From Pteria penguin (lineage: Eukaryota > Mollusca > Bivalvia > Pterioida > Pteriidae): a stretch of 64,000 nt of DNA. The notes beneath the pieces are model-generated. The model made no database searches. It saw only the letters and a program-made list of their open reading frames with translations, and was not told the DNA's origin. The translations under genes and the position numbers were made by a program. The stretch is taken from assembly GCA_035048485.1 (NCBI GenBank), contig CM068592.1, forward strand, positions 38,014,001 to 38,078,000. The letters run 5' to 3'. Shown here one piece after another: positions 43,261 to 57,100 of this stretch. Position 1 is the stretch's first letter; each line of letters starts with the position of its first letter.

Positions 43261-43599
43261 TAAAGTGGTATTGTAATAACGTCCATAACGTATGAATGTA
43301 ATAATCAATCCATGAAATGTTTATGTAATGGTAACTTGTTTACGTTGATGATCTACACAAGTTGTTCATACTGCATGCAATAAATTACCCAGTTTTATAA
43401 CGTATTCAATTAAATATTATGTATATAGGACACATAACTCTTCTTTAATAAACCAGCACTAATACATATGGTATCATAAATAACACTATCTCTCTAGAAA
43501 TCTCGTTACAACAAAGTCAAAGTAAATTACACATTTCAGTCGCTGATTAAAACTCAAATGCATGAAAAATCTGCTCTTCAGAGGCGTAACCAGCGTTGT

Positions 43600-43763
43600 C
43601 TTCTTGATGATGATGATGATAATGATGATGATGATGATGATGCTGATAATGGTGGTAGTGGTGATGATAATGATGATGTTGGTGGTAGTAGTGATGATGA
43701 TGATGATAATGATGATGATGGTGGTGGTAGTGATGATGATGATGGTGGTGGTGGTGGTATTGG

Positions 43764-43806
<43 letters not shown>

Positions 43807-43925
43807 AGTGGTGGTGGTGGTAGTGATGATGATGATAATGATGGTGGTGGTGGTGGTAGTGGTGATGATGATCATGATCATGAACATGATGATGATAACG
43901 ATGATGATGATGATAATAATGATTA
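43600..43925. repeat. GAT/GGT trinucleotide microsatellite
   Basis: Imperfect GAT repeats with GGT blocks over ~325 bp; Asp-, Met- and Ile-rich frames here are repeat translations. Confidence 0.92.
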
Positions 43926-44129
43926 GGAAAACATGGTAGTCAGTAAAAGAAATATCTTACTATCTAGGTTTTTGTGCTAGTTTTGAAATTAATATCAATA
44001 CAGTTTTGGTTCACATTTACTTGAATATAAATAACTATAACTTCCTGTTCAGATTTTCCTCTCTTTCCAATTAAACTGTATCATTTTTAGAACAAGTCCA
44101 AACACAATCTAGCTTTTAAGATAAATGTT

Positions 44130-44790
44130 TACAGACACCTCTTCCCCTAGCAATTCCACCTCCTCTCGTTCCTTCCCTTATCTTCCCTGCTCTCCACCTC
44201 CTCTCGCTCCTTCCCTTATATTCCCTGCACTCAACCTCCTCTCGCTCCTTCCCTTATCTTCCCTGCTCTCCACCTCCTCTCGCTCCTTTCTTTATATTCC
44301 CTGCTCTCAACCTCCTCTCGCTCCTTCCCATATCTTCCCTGCTCTCCACCTCCTTTCGCTTCTTCCCTTATCTTCCCTGCTCTCCACCTCCTCTCGCTCC
44401 TTTCCTTATATTCCCTGCTCTCCATCTCCTCTCGCTCCTTCCCTTATATTCCCTGCTCTCCACCTTCTCTCGCTCCTTCCCATATCTTCCCTGCTCTCCA
44501 CCTCCTTTCGCTCCTTCCCTTATCTTCCCTGCTCTCCACCTCCTCTCGCTCCTTCCCTTATCTTCCCTGCTCTCCACCTCCTTTCGCTTCTTCCATTATC
44601 TTCCCTGCTCTCCACCTCCTCTCGCTCCTTTCCTTATCTTCCCTGCTCTCCACCTCCTTTCGCTTCTTCCCTTATCTTCCCTGCTCTCCACTCCTCTAGC
44701 TTCTCCCCTTATCTTCCCTGTTCTCCACCTCCTCTCGCTCCTTCTCTTATATTCTTTGTTCTCCACCTCCCATCGCTTTCCTTTCCTGCA
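44130..44790. repeat. 38-bp pyrimidine-rich minisatellite, about 17 copies
   Basis: The unit is CTCGCTCCTTCCCTTATCTT plus CCCTGCTCTCCACCTCCT, purely pyrimidine on one strand apart from a few A and G, so triplex (H-DNA) formation is possible. Confidence 0.92.
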
Positions 44791-44799
44791 TGTTCCTAG

Positions 44800-46530
44800 T
44801 GATACTGTTTTGATAGTTCCGCGCATGTATTCATCGGGTACATAATGGGATATGATACATTCCAGCGATATAGATGCTGTATTGTAAGAGAGAAGCGGGT
44901 GGTACATGCATGCCTTCGCTTTTTGGACGCTGATTGTGAAGCTTCTCAGGTGGGGTCTATAAATATCAGATTTGCTGCGTGACACGAGTTATAAATAACA
45001 ACACCAAACATTGGCCCGGTTTCCTTTCATTTTCCTATGTAAGTAGTTTTTGTGCATTTAATTTCTCCATTCAGTGTTGTTGCAAGAGCGAATCGCATCA
45101 TACCAGGTAGCACTTTAGAGCTTCCCATTCCCATATATCAATTTCGATTTATCAATGTCTTTTTATATTCAAAGGGTTTTCTTGTTGAAGGTATTTGGTA
45201 ATAAAATGAAAATTGACTTTGCACAGGGAGAAAAGTAAAAGTCAGATAGTTGAACGTCTATGATACAAAAGTTTTCATTTAAAGTTATAAATGATAAGTT
45301 AGAGATTATTTTGCAGAATCATAGAATTATTTGAACCAATCCTGATAGCTTATTTTTGAAACGGGTCTTGTTAAAGCTATTAAACATCAGTGACTGCAGA
45401 GGATTTTGTCCGAATTACTTCTTTTATACACAGTGTTTATTTTCATAGTTCGAGATGAACTTCATGTCATGAATTTGTAAAATGACACCCCTTGATCAAT
45501 TTACTTGTCTAGTAGCGGCACTGGATTCCACAATGATCTTAAAGTTTTGATTTATGCAATATTGAACATGCCACCATATGTTGTTACATGAACAACAGAC
45601 TCCACACTTTTACATCAATGACAATGTATATTCTAAGTATCAATTAATATGTATTTCCATGCACGTGTAACTTCTCTTATTTTAGAGACAGTTTTCGATA
45701 TATGATTGTACATTTGCCACTCTCTTATCGCTATTTTTCTTGGAATGTGTTGAAAAATGTATTCGGTACCGACGACAGCGTGATAAGACGCCCCCAGAGC
45801 AGGTGCGTGATTTACAGAGCCACTTAGGAGAAAAATCTCTGAAATTTTTAACTATGCTGGATTGAAATTGCTTTAAATCATTCAAGATGTTGTATTTGAA
45901 ATGGATCACCGCAGATCTCATATTACTGATATTTTCATTATTTTGGTTACACCCCATGGTAAAATAAAAACTATTGACTATGGTATTATTCAATTGTATG
46001 GTAAAGCATATGCGAAAGTAAATAGCATTGCTCCACTGTTTACACAGAAGACGAATCTGTATATTAATAAAATATATAAATCTATATACATGTATATACA
46101 TTGGCCGAATTAGAGGGGTTTTGATCGGAAAATTTTACCCCAAAAAAGGTAAATTTTGGGCTACAACCCTCCCCCTTTTCAAAATTTTCTAGATCCGCCT
46201 GTGATATATACAATTGAATAATGACAATGTGTAATTTATGTATACCTGTATAGTCGTATTTTCAACGAGACTTTTGTTTCAATCGAAAAATTAATATCTA
46301 GATAAGATACACAAGAAACTGGCGCCTTGTGAGACGCGAGACGTACTATAGTTATCCATTGATCTATGGAGTGAGAAGCGCGACGAGACGACCATCTTTA
46401 TGGTGACATAATATATTTCTCTGTTATCGATGATATGGAATTTTTGTTTTGATTATCTTTGAACAACTTTAACACTACCTGTCCTAAGAATACTGTATAG
46501 TGAATGTGAAAGCATTAGTATATTGAATGT
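44800..46530. other. Intergenic, nothing recognised
   Basis: AT-rich; ORFs at 45682-46113 on both strands have no recognisable domain. A GGTAAATTTTGGGCTACAAC-like stretch near 46150 with a TCCGCC end recalls MITE remnants. Confidence 0.45.
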
Positions 46531-46536
46531 GAAAGA

Positions 46537-46537
<1 letters not shown>

Positions 46538-46594
<57 letters not shown>

Positions 46595-46622
46595 TGTGTG
46601 TGTGTGTAGAGAGAGAGAGAGA
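46538..46622. repeat. TG then GA microsatellite
   Basis: TG dinucleotides with one TACG break, then six GA. Confidence 0.9.
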
Positions 46623-47758
46623 TTCCTTTTTAGTTTTCCTCTACTATGAATTTATTCTACTTAATGAACAATTAGAAGTTTTCACGTTGTACCTGTTGTT
46701 ACTGAAACAAACATCTATGGCATATGTGGTGCGTTCTATCTACTTTAGCACTAGTTAAAACATCCCATTACATAGAGGACACCTAGTACAATAGCAACAA
46801 AACAGTAAATACTTAGATTTCATAACATCCCCGTATTGATAGCTTCAGACTTGGTATGCATCATATTATCTGAGAAAATACCACGATTATCGCCCCTCAT
46901 TGCACCTTTATATCTGTATCACACCACATTGCACCCTTAAAACAGTCATAAAGAAGTATGGTTTAACTCTATGACCTACCATCTCTTTTTATATCCATTA
47001 GTAATGCGTTCTTTTCGTAATGTTATGGGTTTATACGGCGTGTAATGAATTTCGATTCACGAGGCCCCTTGTGTTATGTAAATAAAACTGCTCATGGGAA
47101 ATTTTTGGAAGGAATTTTGAAGTTCACGTGTTTTGTATGTTATCGTGTCCATCTTTAATATATGGAACAGAGGAAATTCATTTTCCAGATTTCAATATTA
47201 AAATTCCTTCAAACCTTTAGTATATCTCGGCAAGTAGTAATGGATGTAGAGGATGGAAACCATCCCCCCCCCTTCAGGCCTTCTTTATTATCCTGTAATC
47301 GTACGGCGAACATAAATCTCGTTTAAAAATAAATTGTTTTGTTTCTTTCCCCGTTTGTAAAGCACGGCTGAACAATAGTCATTGATGTTCTATTATATAT
47401 ATGTATGGGACAGCTAAGTCAAAGCTATAACGATTCCTTCGCAGAAGTGTCTTCGGGATTTACTGTCTAATCCGAGCAACAAAGGGCAATGTAAGAGATT
47501 TACAAAAAAATATTGATACTAAATATGCTAAGCAGGTAACGAGCATGCGTAGTTAAATTTTCAATGTTCGTTGGAAATCTTATCGTCATAGTTTAAATTC
47601 ACTTTTTTACGACTAAGGTGAACGACCTATTTTGAGGTGCGCCTTATACCAGTCACCGCACATAGACTGTGATTACTTCTTCTTTCTTCTTCGTGTTTAG
47701 GTCTAATTTAGTAGTTAACGAGGAACTCAGGTGTAACGTGCAGTTTTGTAGTACAAAT

Positions 47759-47937
47759 CATGCGCGGATCCAGAAATTTTTGTCAGAGGGGGTCCAACCA
47801 AAAAAGGTAAATTTTTCTCTTAGAACAGGGGGGTCCAACCCCCAAAATGCCCAAATATTACCTTTTTTTTGGTAAAATTTTCGGATTCCAGGGGGGTCCA
47901 GACCCCCCTAACCCCCCCCCCTCTGTATCCGCGCATG
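47759..47937. mobile_element. Short MITE, 179 bp, 16-bp TIRs
   Basis: CATGCGCGGATCCAGA at the left pairs with the right end (CATGCGCGGATACAGA on the other strand). The interior has facing GGGGGTCC / GGACCCCC blocks and is non-coding. Confidence 0.75.
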
Positions 47938-48239
47938 CAAATACTGGTTTCAGCATTATTCCTAAATGCAGTATCTCTTAAACGGTGCAAGTCTTAGACG
48001 CACTAAACCGCTGTCTGCTTCCCATCACGTGGTACATATCACTGTCATTGCCAAATTACCACCTCTGATGGTTGCATCAAATGACTAACATAGGTGGTCT
48101 AGTAAATCTACCCAGTATGCTTACATGCACATTGTCTAGAAAGTATAAACAGAAGTACACCAATATTTTGAGACTGTATGAATTACTCTGCATTGGGCCT
48201 CTGGCATGCCCACTGAACACGCTGAACCAAGCTATTGGA

Positions 48240-48860
48240 TCGTTCTAATTCCGATTTAGTAAGGGTATCAGTCCTCTGATTTAGTAAGAGCATCAGTCCT
48301 CTGATTTAGTAAGGGCATCAGTCCTCTGATTTGGTAAGGCATCAGTCCTCTGATTTGGTAAGGGCATCAGTCCTCTGATTTAGTAAGGGCATCAGTCCTC
48401 TGATTTAGTAAGGGCATCAGTCCTCTGATTTAGTAAGGGCATCAGTCCTCTGATTTAGTAAGGGCATCAGTCCTCTGATTTGGTAAGGGCATCAGTCCTC
48501 TGATTTAGTAAGGGTATCAGTCCTCTGATTTAGTAAGGGCATCAGTCCTCTGATTTAGTAAGGACATCAGTCCTCTGATTTGGTAAGGGCATCAGTCCTC
48601 TGATTTAGTAAGGGCATCGGTCCTCTGATTTAGTAAGGGCATCAGTCCTCTGATTTGGTAAGGGCATCAGTCCTCTGATTTAGTAAGGGCATCAGTCCTC
48701 TGATTTAGTAAGGGCATCGGTCCTCTGATTTAGTTAGGGCATCAGTCCTCTGATTTGGTAAGGGCATCAGTCCTCTGATTTAGTAAGGGCATCAGTCCTC
48801 TGATTTAGTAAGGGCATCAGTCCTCTGATTTAGTAAGGGCATCGGTCCTCTGATTTGTCC
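48240..48860. repeat. 25-bp minisatellite, about 25 copies
   Basis: The unit is CTGATTTAGTAAGGGCATCA plus GTCCT, near-perfect, with TTGG and GTATC variants. No spacers between copies. Confidence 0.95.
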
Positions 48861-49199
48861 TTTTGCGATTAAATTTCCAACACTACAATTAGTTTTCAAA
48901 CTGTTTAGGAAAACTTCTTACAAGGTACATGTCCATTCTAAAAGGGCAAAAAGATCTTTAACTGGGGCTAGAATGACTCTTTAATGGTACTATTTTCACT
49001 TTTTTAAAAACTAGTTTTATTGTTAAACTTTCCTGTAACAAGCAAACTGGCAAAATTAGCAACGCCCCCTAAACTATGCTTAGGATATGTTAGCATTTGG
49101 TGTCCTAACAAATTGACTTTTATGATATTTTACGTGCATGTAGATTCTTTAAATTGACGCCGATGTTCCTTCGCCATCCCCTTATTAGAATACAAAACG

Positions 49200-49352
49200 T
49201 AAAGGAAGAGAGAAAAGTTACTGACTCAGTCGTATGGCAGAAGTCGCCAAGGAAATATACAGTATATAATGTAATGATATAAAAACGCACGACATCACAA
49301 AAACATTCAATTATAGTGCAGTTACGATACCGACTTAGGACGGTCATTTGAT
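49200..49352 (+). repeat. Dispersed repeat family B, copy 2
   Basis: It aligns with 22680-22840, ending in GTTACGATACCGACTTAGGA and CGGTCATTTGAT. Confidence 0.65.
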
Positions 49353-49539
49353 ATGACCATAGTCAATCTATTGATGTGGTTGCACATGCTCTTAATATTT
49401 GCAATGCAGCTGATGTTGTATTTTCAATGTATACCTACAGATGTTTGTAAAACGTATTCCCCCTCTGTGGGCTTATTTCATAACAGCAACGAAGGTTTTC
49501 TAACTAACGGTTTAATTAGAAGTTTCATAGGTCATAACT

Positions 49540-49970
49540 CCTATAAATATGACCAGTAGCGTCTTTGCCTTTTGACATAATGATCCTCATATCTATAGAC
49601 ATCCTTCCCCTTTGAGAAGATTTTGAATCACCTAGATTTAAAGGAATTTGACCTGTAAAATAGGTGAAATATGATCAAATTTTAATGTCAGTTAATGATA
49701 TATGATAATATATCAAAATCATCTGGAAAACAATAATTTCAGTCTTTCTATCAGCAGTGACCTTCACCTTTTGACCCCAAAATCAATAGGGTTCTTCCTC
49801 TCTTGATAAGTAAGAATATATTCAAATTTGGTTCAAATATGATGAAAGATACATCCCGAAACCAGTAATTGCAGCCCATTTTCGTCAGCTGTGATCTTTA
49901 CCTTTGAACCCCACTAACAGAAGGAGCAAACACTTAATACCCCCTACCATACCTAGCAGGGGCATAAGTT
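49540..49970 (+). repeat. Repeat with TGACCTTCACCTTTTGACCC-type phrases
   Basis: GTGACCTTCACCTTTTGACC (49754) and GTGATCTTTACCTTTGAACC (49889) open similar ~130-bp segments; a related GACCTTGACC-rich stretch lies at 59940-60120. Confidence 0.5.
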
Positions 49971-50854
49971 TAATTTCTAACATCTGACTGCCATCAATCT
50001 ATTACTAATGCAGACTTCCTGACAATAAATCTGATATTAACATACACTTCCTGACAATAAATCAGACACATTACATCAGAACAATTATTTTATTTCACTT
50101 CATTAATAATCATGATGTCACAAATTCTATAAAATACTCATACTTAACAACAATCATACATCGATATCCTCTCTCGCTTCATAGACTGTCCAAATTCCAT
50201 ACACACTTCACCTTGACACAGCACCAAGTGAACAACTTGCTTATACATATATGCATCACAACTTTGTATTGTTTATACAATTGTACTATACATCCTGTAG
50301 CATCACACACTCGAACACGCGTTCATAATGCTAGTATTAGAAGCATTTCGAACACTTTTTTCAATGCATATTTTGTATAGTGGAACAAGTGCAAATCACT
50401 CTTTACATTATATAGATATATATATAGTTATTTCTGAAAGACATGGGTACAAAAGCATAATGTGGGACATTCAAAGACATTGAGCAATGAGCAATGGATC
50501 CACATTATTACACAAGTGTCCATTTCTACTATGTGTGTATGCAATGATTCTCTAAATCAAATTCCATGTAGAGTTGTTGATGAACGAGATGAAGTCGTCA
50601 ATGTGTAGAGAGTATAAATTAAGATGATTAAATAATGAAAAGGAGTGGGGTAAAAACTCCACCTTGTCGCAGTCTATCTACCTGTTGTGAATCTTTAGTT
50701 GCACAAAACACAACACTTCCACAGTAGACCTCTCACTGCTTAGACACATGACGTTTTCCTGGAGTTTGTTTATCTGGCTCCATTGAAGAAATCACAGAAG
50801 GTTGAAGGAAGATGAGATCCTTATAGTATAAAGTCGAATACAACAACAACAACG

Positions 50855-51100
50855 TCACATGATAGAACAGCTTTTCGCTGCTTCTTTTCGTAATTGCACT
50901 TTTGCCTCCCCAATTCCGCTGAATCGTTTTCGTCTAATGAATGACCTTTGGCGCCGAAATGTGGGACTGTCTGTTGGTGTCTTGGTTCCAGCTGAAGATA
51001 AAGCTGCAACCTCGATGACGTCACTCACACTGCGATGTGACGTCTTTGCCGAAGTCTCTGAGTATACCAATGCACCAATATGTTTAGCTGTTTTAAGTCC
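50855..51100 (-). CDS. Rnd-type GTPase exon 5: basic tail and CAAX box
   Basis: It encodes GLKTAKHIGALVYSETSAKT and ends KEAAKSCSIM. Acceptor TTGTTTTAG. Confidence 0.92.
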   Translation of the reverse strand, partial: GLKTAKHIGALVYSETSAKTSHRSVSDVIEVAALSSAGTKTPTDSPTFRRQRSFIRRKRFSGIGEAKVQLRKEAAKSCSIM

Positions 51101-54100
51101 CTAAAACAATAACCAAGATGCAATTTGAAATATTGAATTAAAATTATTTTAAAAACTGTAATTTTGCGATGATTTGATAAAAAGAATGTAAATTTAAAAG
51201 AAAAATATAAACTCTGAAAAACTTTCAAACACAAATCAAATGTTTATATTTTTTTATCTTTTTACTCGCAAGTGATAGTAATCAATCATGATGAATAGCA
51301 AGACATATATGATTTAAATACAACAAATTACTAACAATTGCATTACAGGGTAAATCTAATAATAGAAAAACAAACCTGATCATAGTTGACGACTGAAAGT
51401 TTTTTCTTGGCAAGATGTGCTATGTGATCTTTGTCTGTCCGCAAGTCCGTCTTACACCCGACAAGTATAATAGGTTGCTTTGCACAATGTTCTCGGACCT
51501 CACTCACCCACTGAAACGAAATCACACATTTTCATCCACTTGAAATGAATAACAAGAATATCTTGTCAAAAAATTAATAATACCCTTACTTGGTTAAAAG
51601 CAAATAAATGGATTTTGGAATCAATATTATACTTTTTTGTAGTATGTCGTAAATATTTTTTTCCGTTTTACACCACTTGCTGGGAATATTGAGATTTCTT
51701 GATGACATTAGATAACAATGGAATGCATACCTTGGAGACGGTATTTTCCATGGATTCGGGATCGCCGACAGAGAAACATATGATGACTAGATCAGCATCA
51801 GCGTAGGACAGGGGTCGAACCCGATCATATCCACTGGAACCTGTAACACACAAATGACCGTTAATGTTCAGTCAAAGTAAGATATTAAATGTGTTCGTCT
51901 TCAGATTGGGAAACATTCAATAGATTTAAAGCTAAGTACAATCCATGCTTGCATAGTACAGAGTAATATCAGAGAGAGTAATTAAGAGAATTGTCTACAA
52001 TCTCCCTAGGTGTCTACAGTTTCCCTGGGAAACTGTCTTGGATACGGATCTGTACCATTTGATAAATTGTAACCTTCGCAGATGCATGTTTATTTACACA
52101 ACAAATTGCCCTTCACTGCTTGCCAAACTGACTGCTTACTCGTTCACGTAAAAGCTTATACTGCGAACAACAAGGTCAATAAGAAATCTGATGGTCATCT
52201 TTGATTACATCCTGTTGGTAACAAGAGAAAAACGCTTTCTCTGACAAAATGTGTAACAAGCATACAAGATAAGGAGGAGCAAAAAGCCATCGCTTTAACA
52301 ACCCGTCTCTAAACAACAATCTTATCACCGAGATCAGATCAATGTGGGTAAAAAACGGCAAGTCATCACCATTATAAGCCTTCTTATTTCTAATCATCGT
52401 CACGACACGATGCGTCCTTTCAGAATATTTTAGCGTTTTATGTCAAGTATAATCTTTCATTCTCTCTCGCCTCCTATTGTTGCTTATCCTTACTCGATCT
52501 CGCGGTAACCAGCTGTGGTTTAAGAAAGTTGATAAGCTACCCCCACAAATTATCATTGTTGTGATCTTGTCACAGAATGCGTCTAAAGTTTGCTCTCGTG
52601 TGAGTAAATATAGTTCGTTTTTCATAACATTTGTACTTGTAAACGGTTTGTTCGGTCATTTTAGGATTTACGCTGCTTTTTACAATTTTTCATTAATATC
52701 ACCACCCCATTAAGAGCCTAAAACATTTCAAGCAATTGTTCAATCCAAGGGTAGAATTCCATCTCCTGCACCGCAAGGAAAGAAATTTTTACCACTTAGA
52801 TAAATTTGCCTCGTTTTAGTTAGGAAAACAACTAATTTCAAATCCCAATCGCTTAACATAAATGTCCTTTGGAAACATCTGCCACAAGATGCAAAACACT
52901 GGAGATGGTCAACTGGAGCAAATTTCGCAACATGACCGGAAATACCTGCTGGAAATAATAAACAATCTGTTAGGGTTCGCAAGTAACCTTCATGAGCCGT
53001 GTTATACTCAATACTGCTAATTTACCGTAAACTCTCTCCCGATACAGTGGGCGGACCAAAGTAAATTTGAATTTTCAATCACGTTCTATTCAGTTTTCTC
53101 TAAGCCCATACACTGTATTTACTTTGTTACCTACAATGTTGTTTTTGTTTCCATGCTGCGTTTGATTTAAATTTGATCAACTGTCAATCGAATTTAGTTA
53201 CTTACTCAAAGAATACTGAATGACAAATAACATCACTGTTTACTTTAGGCATATAACTTATTTAATCCTACATTGTACTTTTCTCGGTGTTTCTCTGACA
53301 CGCCCCAATTTCTTTACTCATTTTGTATAACGAGACAGAAATGTTAAATTTCGTTTATGAAAACCTCAGAGTCATGAAAGTAGTCTGTCTCTGTAAAACA
53401 CTAGACAAGAATTCCGTCAGCTCCGAAGTCAGCTATAAACGGAATTCCCTTACTCATGTGGAGTCAAACATGTGTTTGATCTATGAGGCGAGTTGCAGTG
53501 TACCGCGCGCTCTGTCTGTACCTAGTTTCTGTCGCCGTGCTACACAACCAAGAACAAAACATTAAGGGATATAAATTTACACGACTCGCGAACCCGAAAG
53601 ACGACACCCAACTCCTTGTAACGCTGAATAGCACGCAGTGGTATTCATGTCGTATTCGCGCAATACCAATTGATGGGCTTTGAAGGTCAAATCGTTTGAA
53701 TAACAAATGTCATTAGTGGTTTTTAAATTCAAATGATTTTTAATATAAGATTTTTAATGTCTTGATTGTTTCGCAAAGGAGCCGTTTGACTGACGTGCAT
53801 ATTGCATTTATTCGATTAGACACCCATCTGACGTATACCGTGCGAGATCTGTATCTGATCCTTGTACAGGGGGGAACATACATAAAGATTTCGGAGACTA
53901 GGGGCGCCACGAGTTTTCTTCGTGAGAATCACACTCCGGCCAACAAACTCCGTTTCAGACAATCTCGCAGGATCTGACTGTATTCTAAAGAAAACCCAAA
54001 CGTCGTTCTTGTATTAAATACGGATACATTATTAAAGATAATTTCGGCAATGTTTTACAACTTTATAAATTTAGAATACAGGCTTGTTATAGTGCTAATT

Positions 54101-57100
54101 GTGTGGTTTCCAAGTGATCTGGGTTCATTTTTACTGATAGACTTCCAATTTGCAAGAAATGTCCTGATAGCGACGTAAACTCGCATTGACCCTAAGTGTA
54201 TCTGAAGTCGATCAGGACATATTAAGAACATATTGAAATCAGTATAGAAATATCGTACTTGACCAGCCACTTATCCTGTATATAAAAGTAAACGGTTTAT
54301 ATCAACAAATGTGATCCCTTATACATTGCCTTAACATTTTCACTTCTTGTTTGCGAAAACACTTTTAAAACCAAAGAAAAACATTTAGAAGGTTATGAAG
54401 GCCACTGGTGTTTTTCATTCAAAGAAACATTATTAGTGCTTCGAATTATCCTGATTGTACATATGAACCTCATTTTTTGGGCCATGGTCATCGATTGAAA
54501 CTTAATTTATTTCTACTACAAAAGTACCAAACTGCACATAATCTATGCAGCATCAACCACATGTATATGTGTCGCAATTCCATGTTACATGCTTAGGTCA
54601 TTCCTGGCGGGTATAGCTAACCAAACAGGGGATCTTTACTCCTCCCAAGCGCTTGGTCCTCACCTCAGGAACCAGATTTCCGAAGTCCATGAAAGTCTAC
54701 AGTGGCATATTGTTATAAATAGCGTAGAGACATAGCACCACTTACTTCCATATTATACAATTTTTAGCCATAGATGCAACTAATCAATGATCTAATAATC
54801 TACAGTTTCCGTTCGTTTACTGATCATATCTACTGCTTTCTTCTTTGTGACTGTGACTTAATACATTATTGTCATTACTGCACAAGAACAAGGTTTCTCC
54901 ATGTATCCTCGCTAGTAAAACAGCGCAGTTATATGTATACTAATCCCAGGACGGGAAACCGACACAATATGGTTCTAGTTATAATGGTTATGTGTAATTA
55001 GCCGAGATATTGGTCTAATGAGATCATGAATCGCACACCTCTCCTCTTACATGAAACAGACATCAACCATCTGGATGTCATTGATCTAGCAGACGTTTAC
55101 AGTTTTCCGAAGCTCATTGCTCATTCGGTATAAAAACTAACAGCACATCAAGAAGTTTATTTAAAGCCTGCATCTTTTTTCTGCAAATTTCTTGCACATC
55201 GACACTTTAAAAGGTGCCAAGTGATTCCGTAACATCCCTTTGCACTCTTTCTTTGAAGCGGTTTATTCAATAGCGTGTAATGATCGTTACTTTCAGCGGC
55301 AGTAAATCGTCCGCGTATTAGGTAACCATTCAGCAGGGAATGCAGTTTAACCCACCCTAATCCGGTATTCACATGAGCGGGGATTACCACTCCTAAACAA
55401 GCTGTTAGGTCAATGGGTTATCCAGTATATGTTTACTCTGCCAAATAACTTGCCCTCTCGATACAATGAGGTTTCCGTATGCACGAAAATGGAGAGGGGG
55501 TTGGGAATTTGAGATGTTTGAGTAAAGAAAGGAATTACTGCAAATTTTGCTGATTAATGATACTGATTTCACTGTGTGCATTGACATAAGTGTTACACAA
55601 TGTCGAGTGTTCTCAGTGTTAGAGCAATGGATCATTTTCTTTTTTTTTTTCATCTTTTGTTTTCAGTTATTTTTCATTTAAAAGGCGGGGATGTAGATAT
55701 ACAGTGAGTTGTCCCATCAATCCTTTTTCTTTTTCTCCCTCTGATTTGTCCAGTCAAAAAATTACTGAGAATTTTGCAAGCATAGACAAAATGAATAACA
55801 TACAAGTGCTTTTTTTCTAAAATTTGACAAATGTTACAAAATTTATCAAAATGTGATATTTAGAAAAAGACAGAAGCACTATAAAGGATGTGCTTATCTA
55901 AGCAAAATATTCTACGGCACTTCTTCCATGTGGTGACCATATTACCGAGACATATTGTTTTATCACTGCTTACCTGAAGTGTCCCAGATGGACATCTGTA
56001 TTTTGTAGGTGTCAGACACGTTGTATGTTGTTGTATAAGTATCGAAACCTGATGGAGTGTATGTCTGAAAAATAAAATAAAACATGAAATTAGAAGTCAG
56101 GTCTTAAACTTTTGCGGGCTTTCATGAGACATATAAACCAATAACAGGGACATGAGGATTTCCAGTGACAAAAAATATCTCCGCATTTTAAACATTTTGT
56201 TAGAAATTTAATTTTCAAAACCAAATACAAAATTTTCTCATTTATAATTCGTCGGAAATTTGTCGGTTATGCATATACATGTGTGTAGATTTGGCGACAG
56301 CACTAGGCACCGAGTGTCGCCTCAGTGTAGATGAAAGAAATTAATGAACAATGTGCAATAAACACAAATCAATCAACTAATTGATCAATATTGTTTGGTG
56401 AGCTACAATAAATGTATTGCTTTATTCATGTCCTACAGGTTCTGATGAATTTACATGCTAAGCATATTTTAGGGGAACTGGATTATCAAAATATGCCAAC
56501 ACTGAAAATTATTGCATAATACTGAGAAAAAAAATTCCTCAATATCCAGACATCCCTGATTTATATGATGTAATTTCAAATCGTATAAGAGATATATAAC
56601 TTGTTAAAATTCTTCGCGTCAGTCACAGCCAACATCGTATAGAAATAATGGCCATCGATATAGATAAAATCACATGGTTGTCTATGTATACAGTACGCAC
56701 TGCTGTAGATATTTCTTGTATCTTGTATTTTACCGTAAGCACTTGGTGGTAACGCAGGTGTTTAAAATTCGAGAAAACGAATGTGTGACTCGGGGCACCT
56801 TATTAATGTGTCTTATAAATATATGTACTTAGAGGAACACAAATGAGCAGTATACAAGTTTACATGCATGTCAACACTGTGTAATGACTAATGTCGTTCA
56901 CACAGCAGCGTTGTATTCATATTCTGTTGTTGCTGAACACTTCCCGACAACGTTCCGATCACATGTTCCGGAGTTACCATTCCGTCAATATGAGAAAGAT
57001 TTTCAATCAAACAACACTATATCGATAACTTTTTAACGGCATACAATAGTCTAAGTTTGCTTCACTGCGGTCTAGTCAATTCGGGTCTTCTACATGTATG

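Noticed and set aside
43558..43939. Asp-, Met- and Ile-rich frames on both strands
   Set aside because: Translations of a GAT/GGT microsatellite.
44125..44799. 224-codon Leu/Ser/Pro-rich frame
   Set aside because: A 38-bp minisatellite read in three phases; no other support.
46540..46758. Cys/Val-rich 72-codon frame
   Set aside because: It starts in a TG microsatellite.
48240..48860. CRISPR-like array
   Set aside because: 25-bp repeats follow one another without spacers and the genome is animal.
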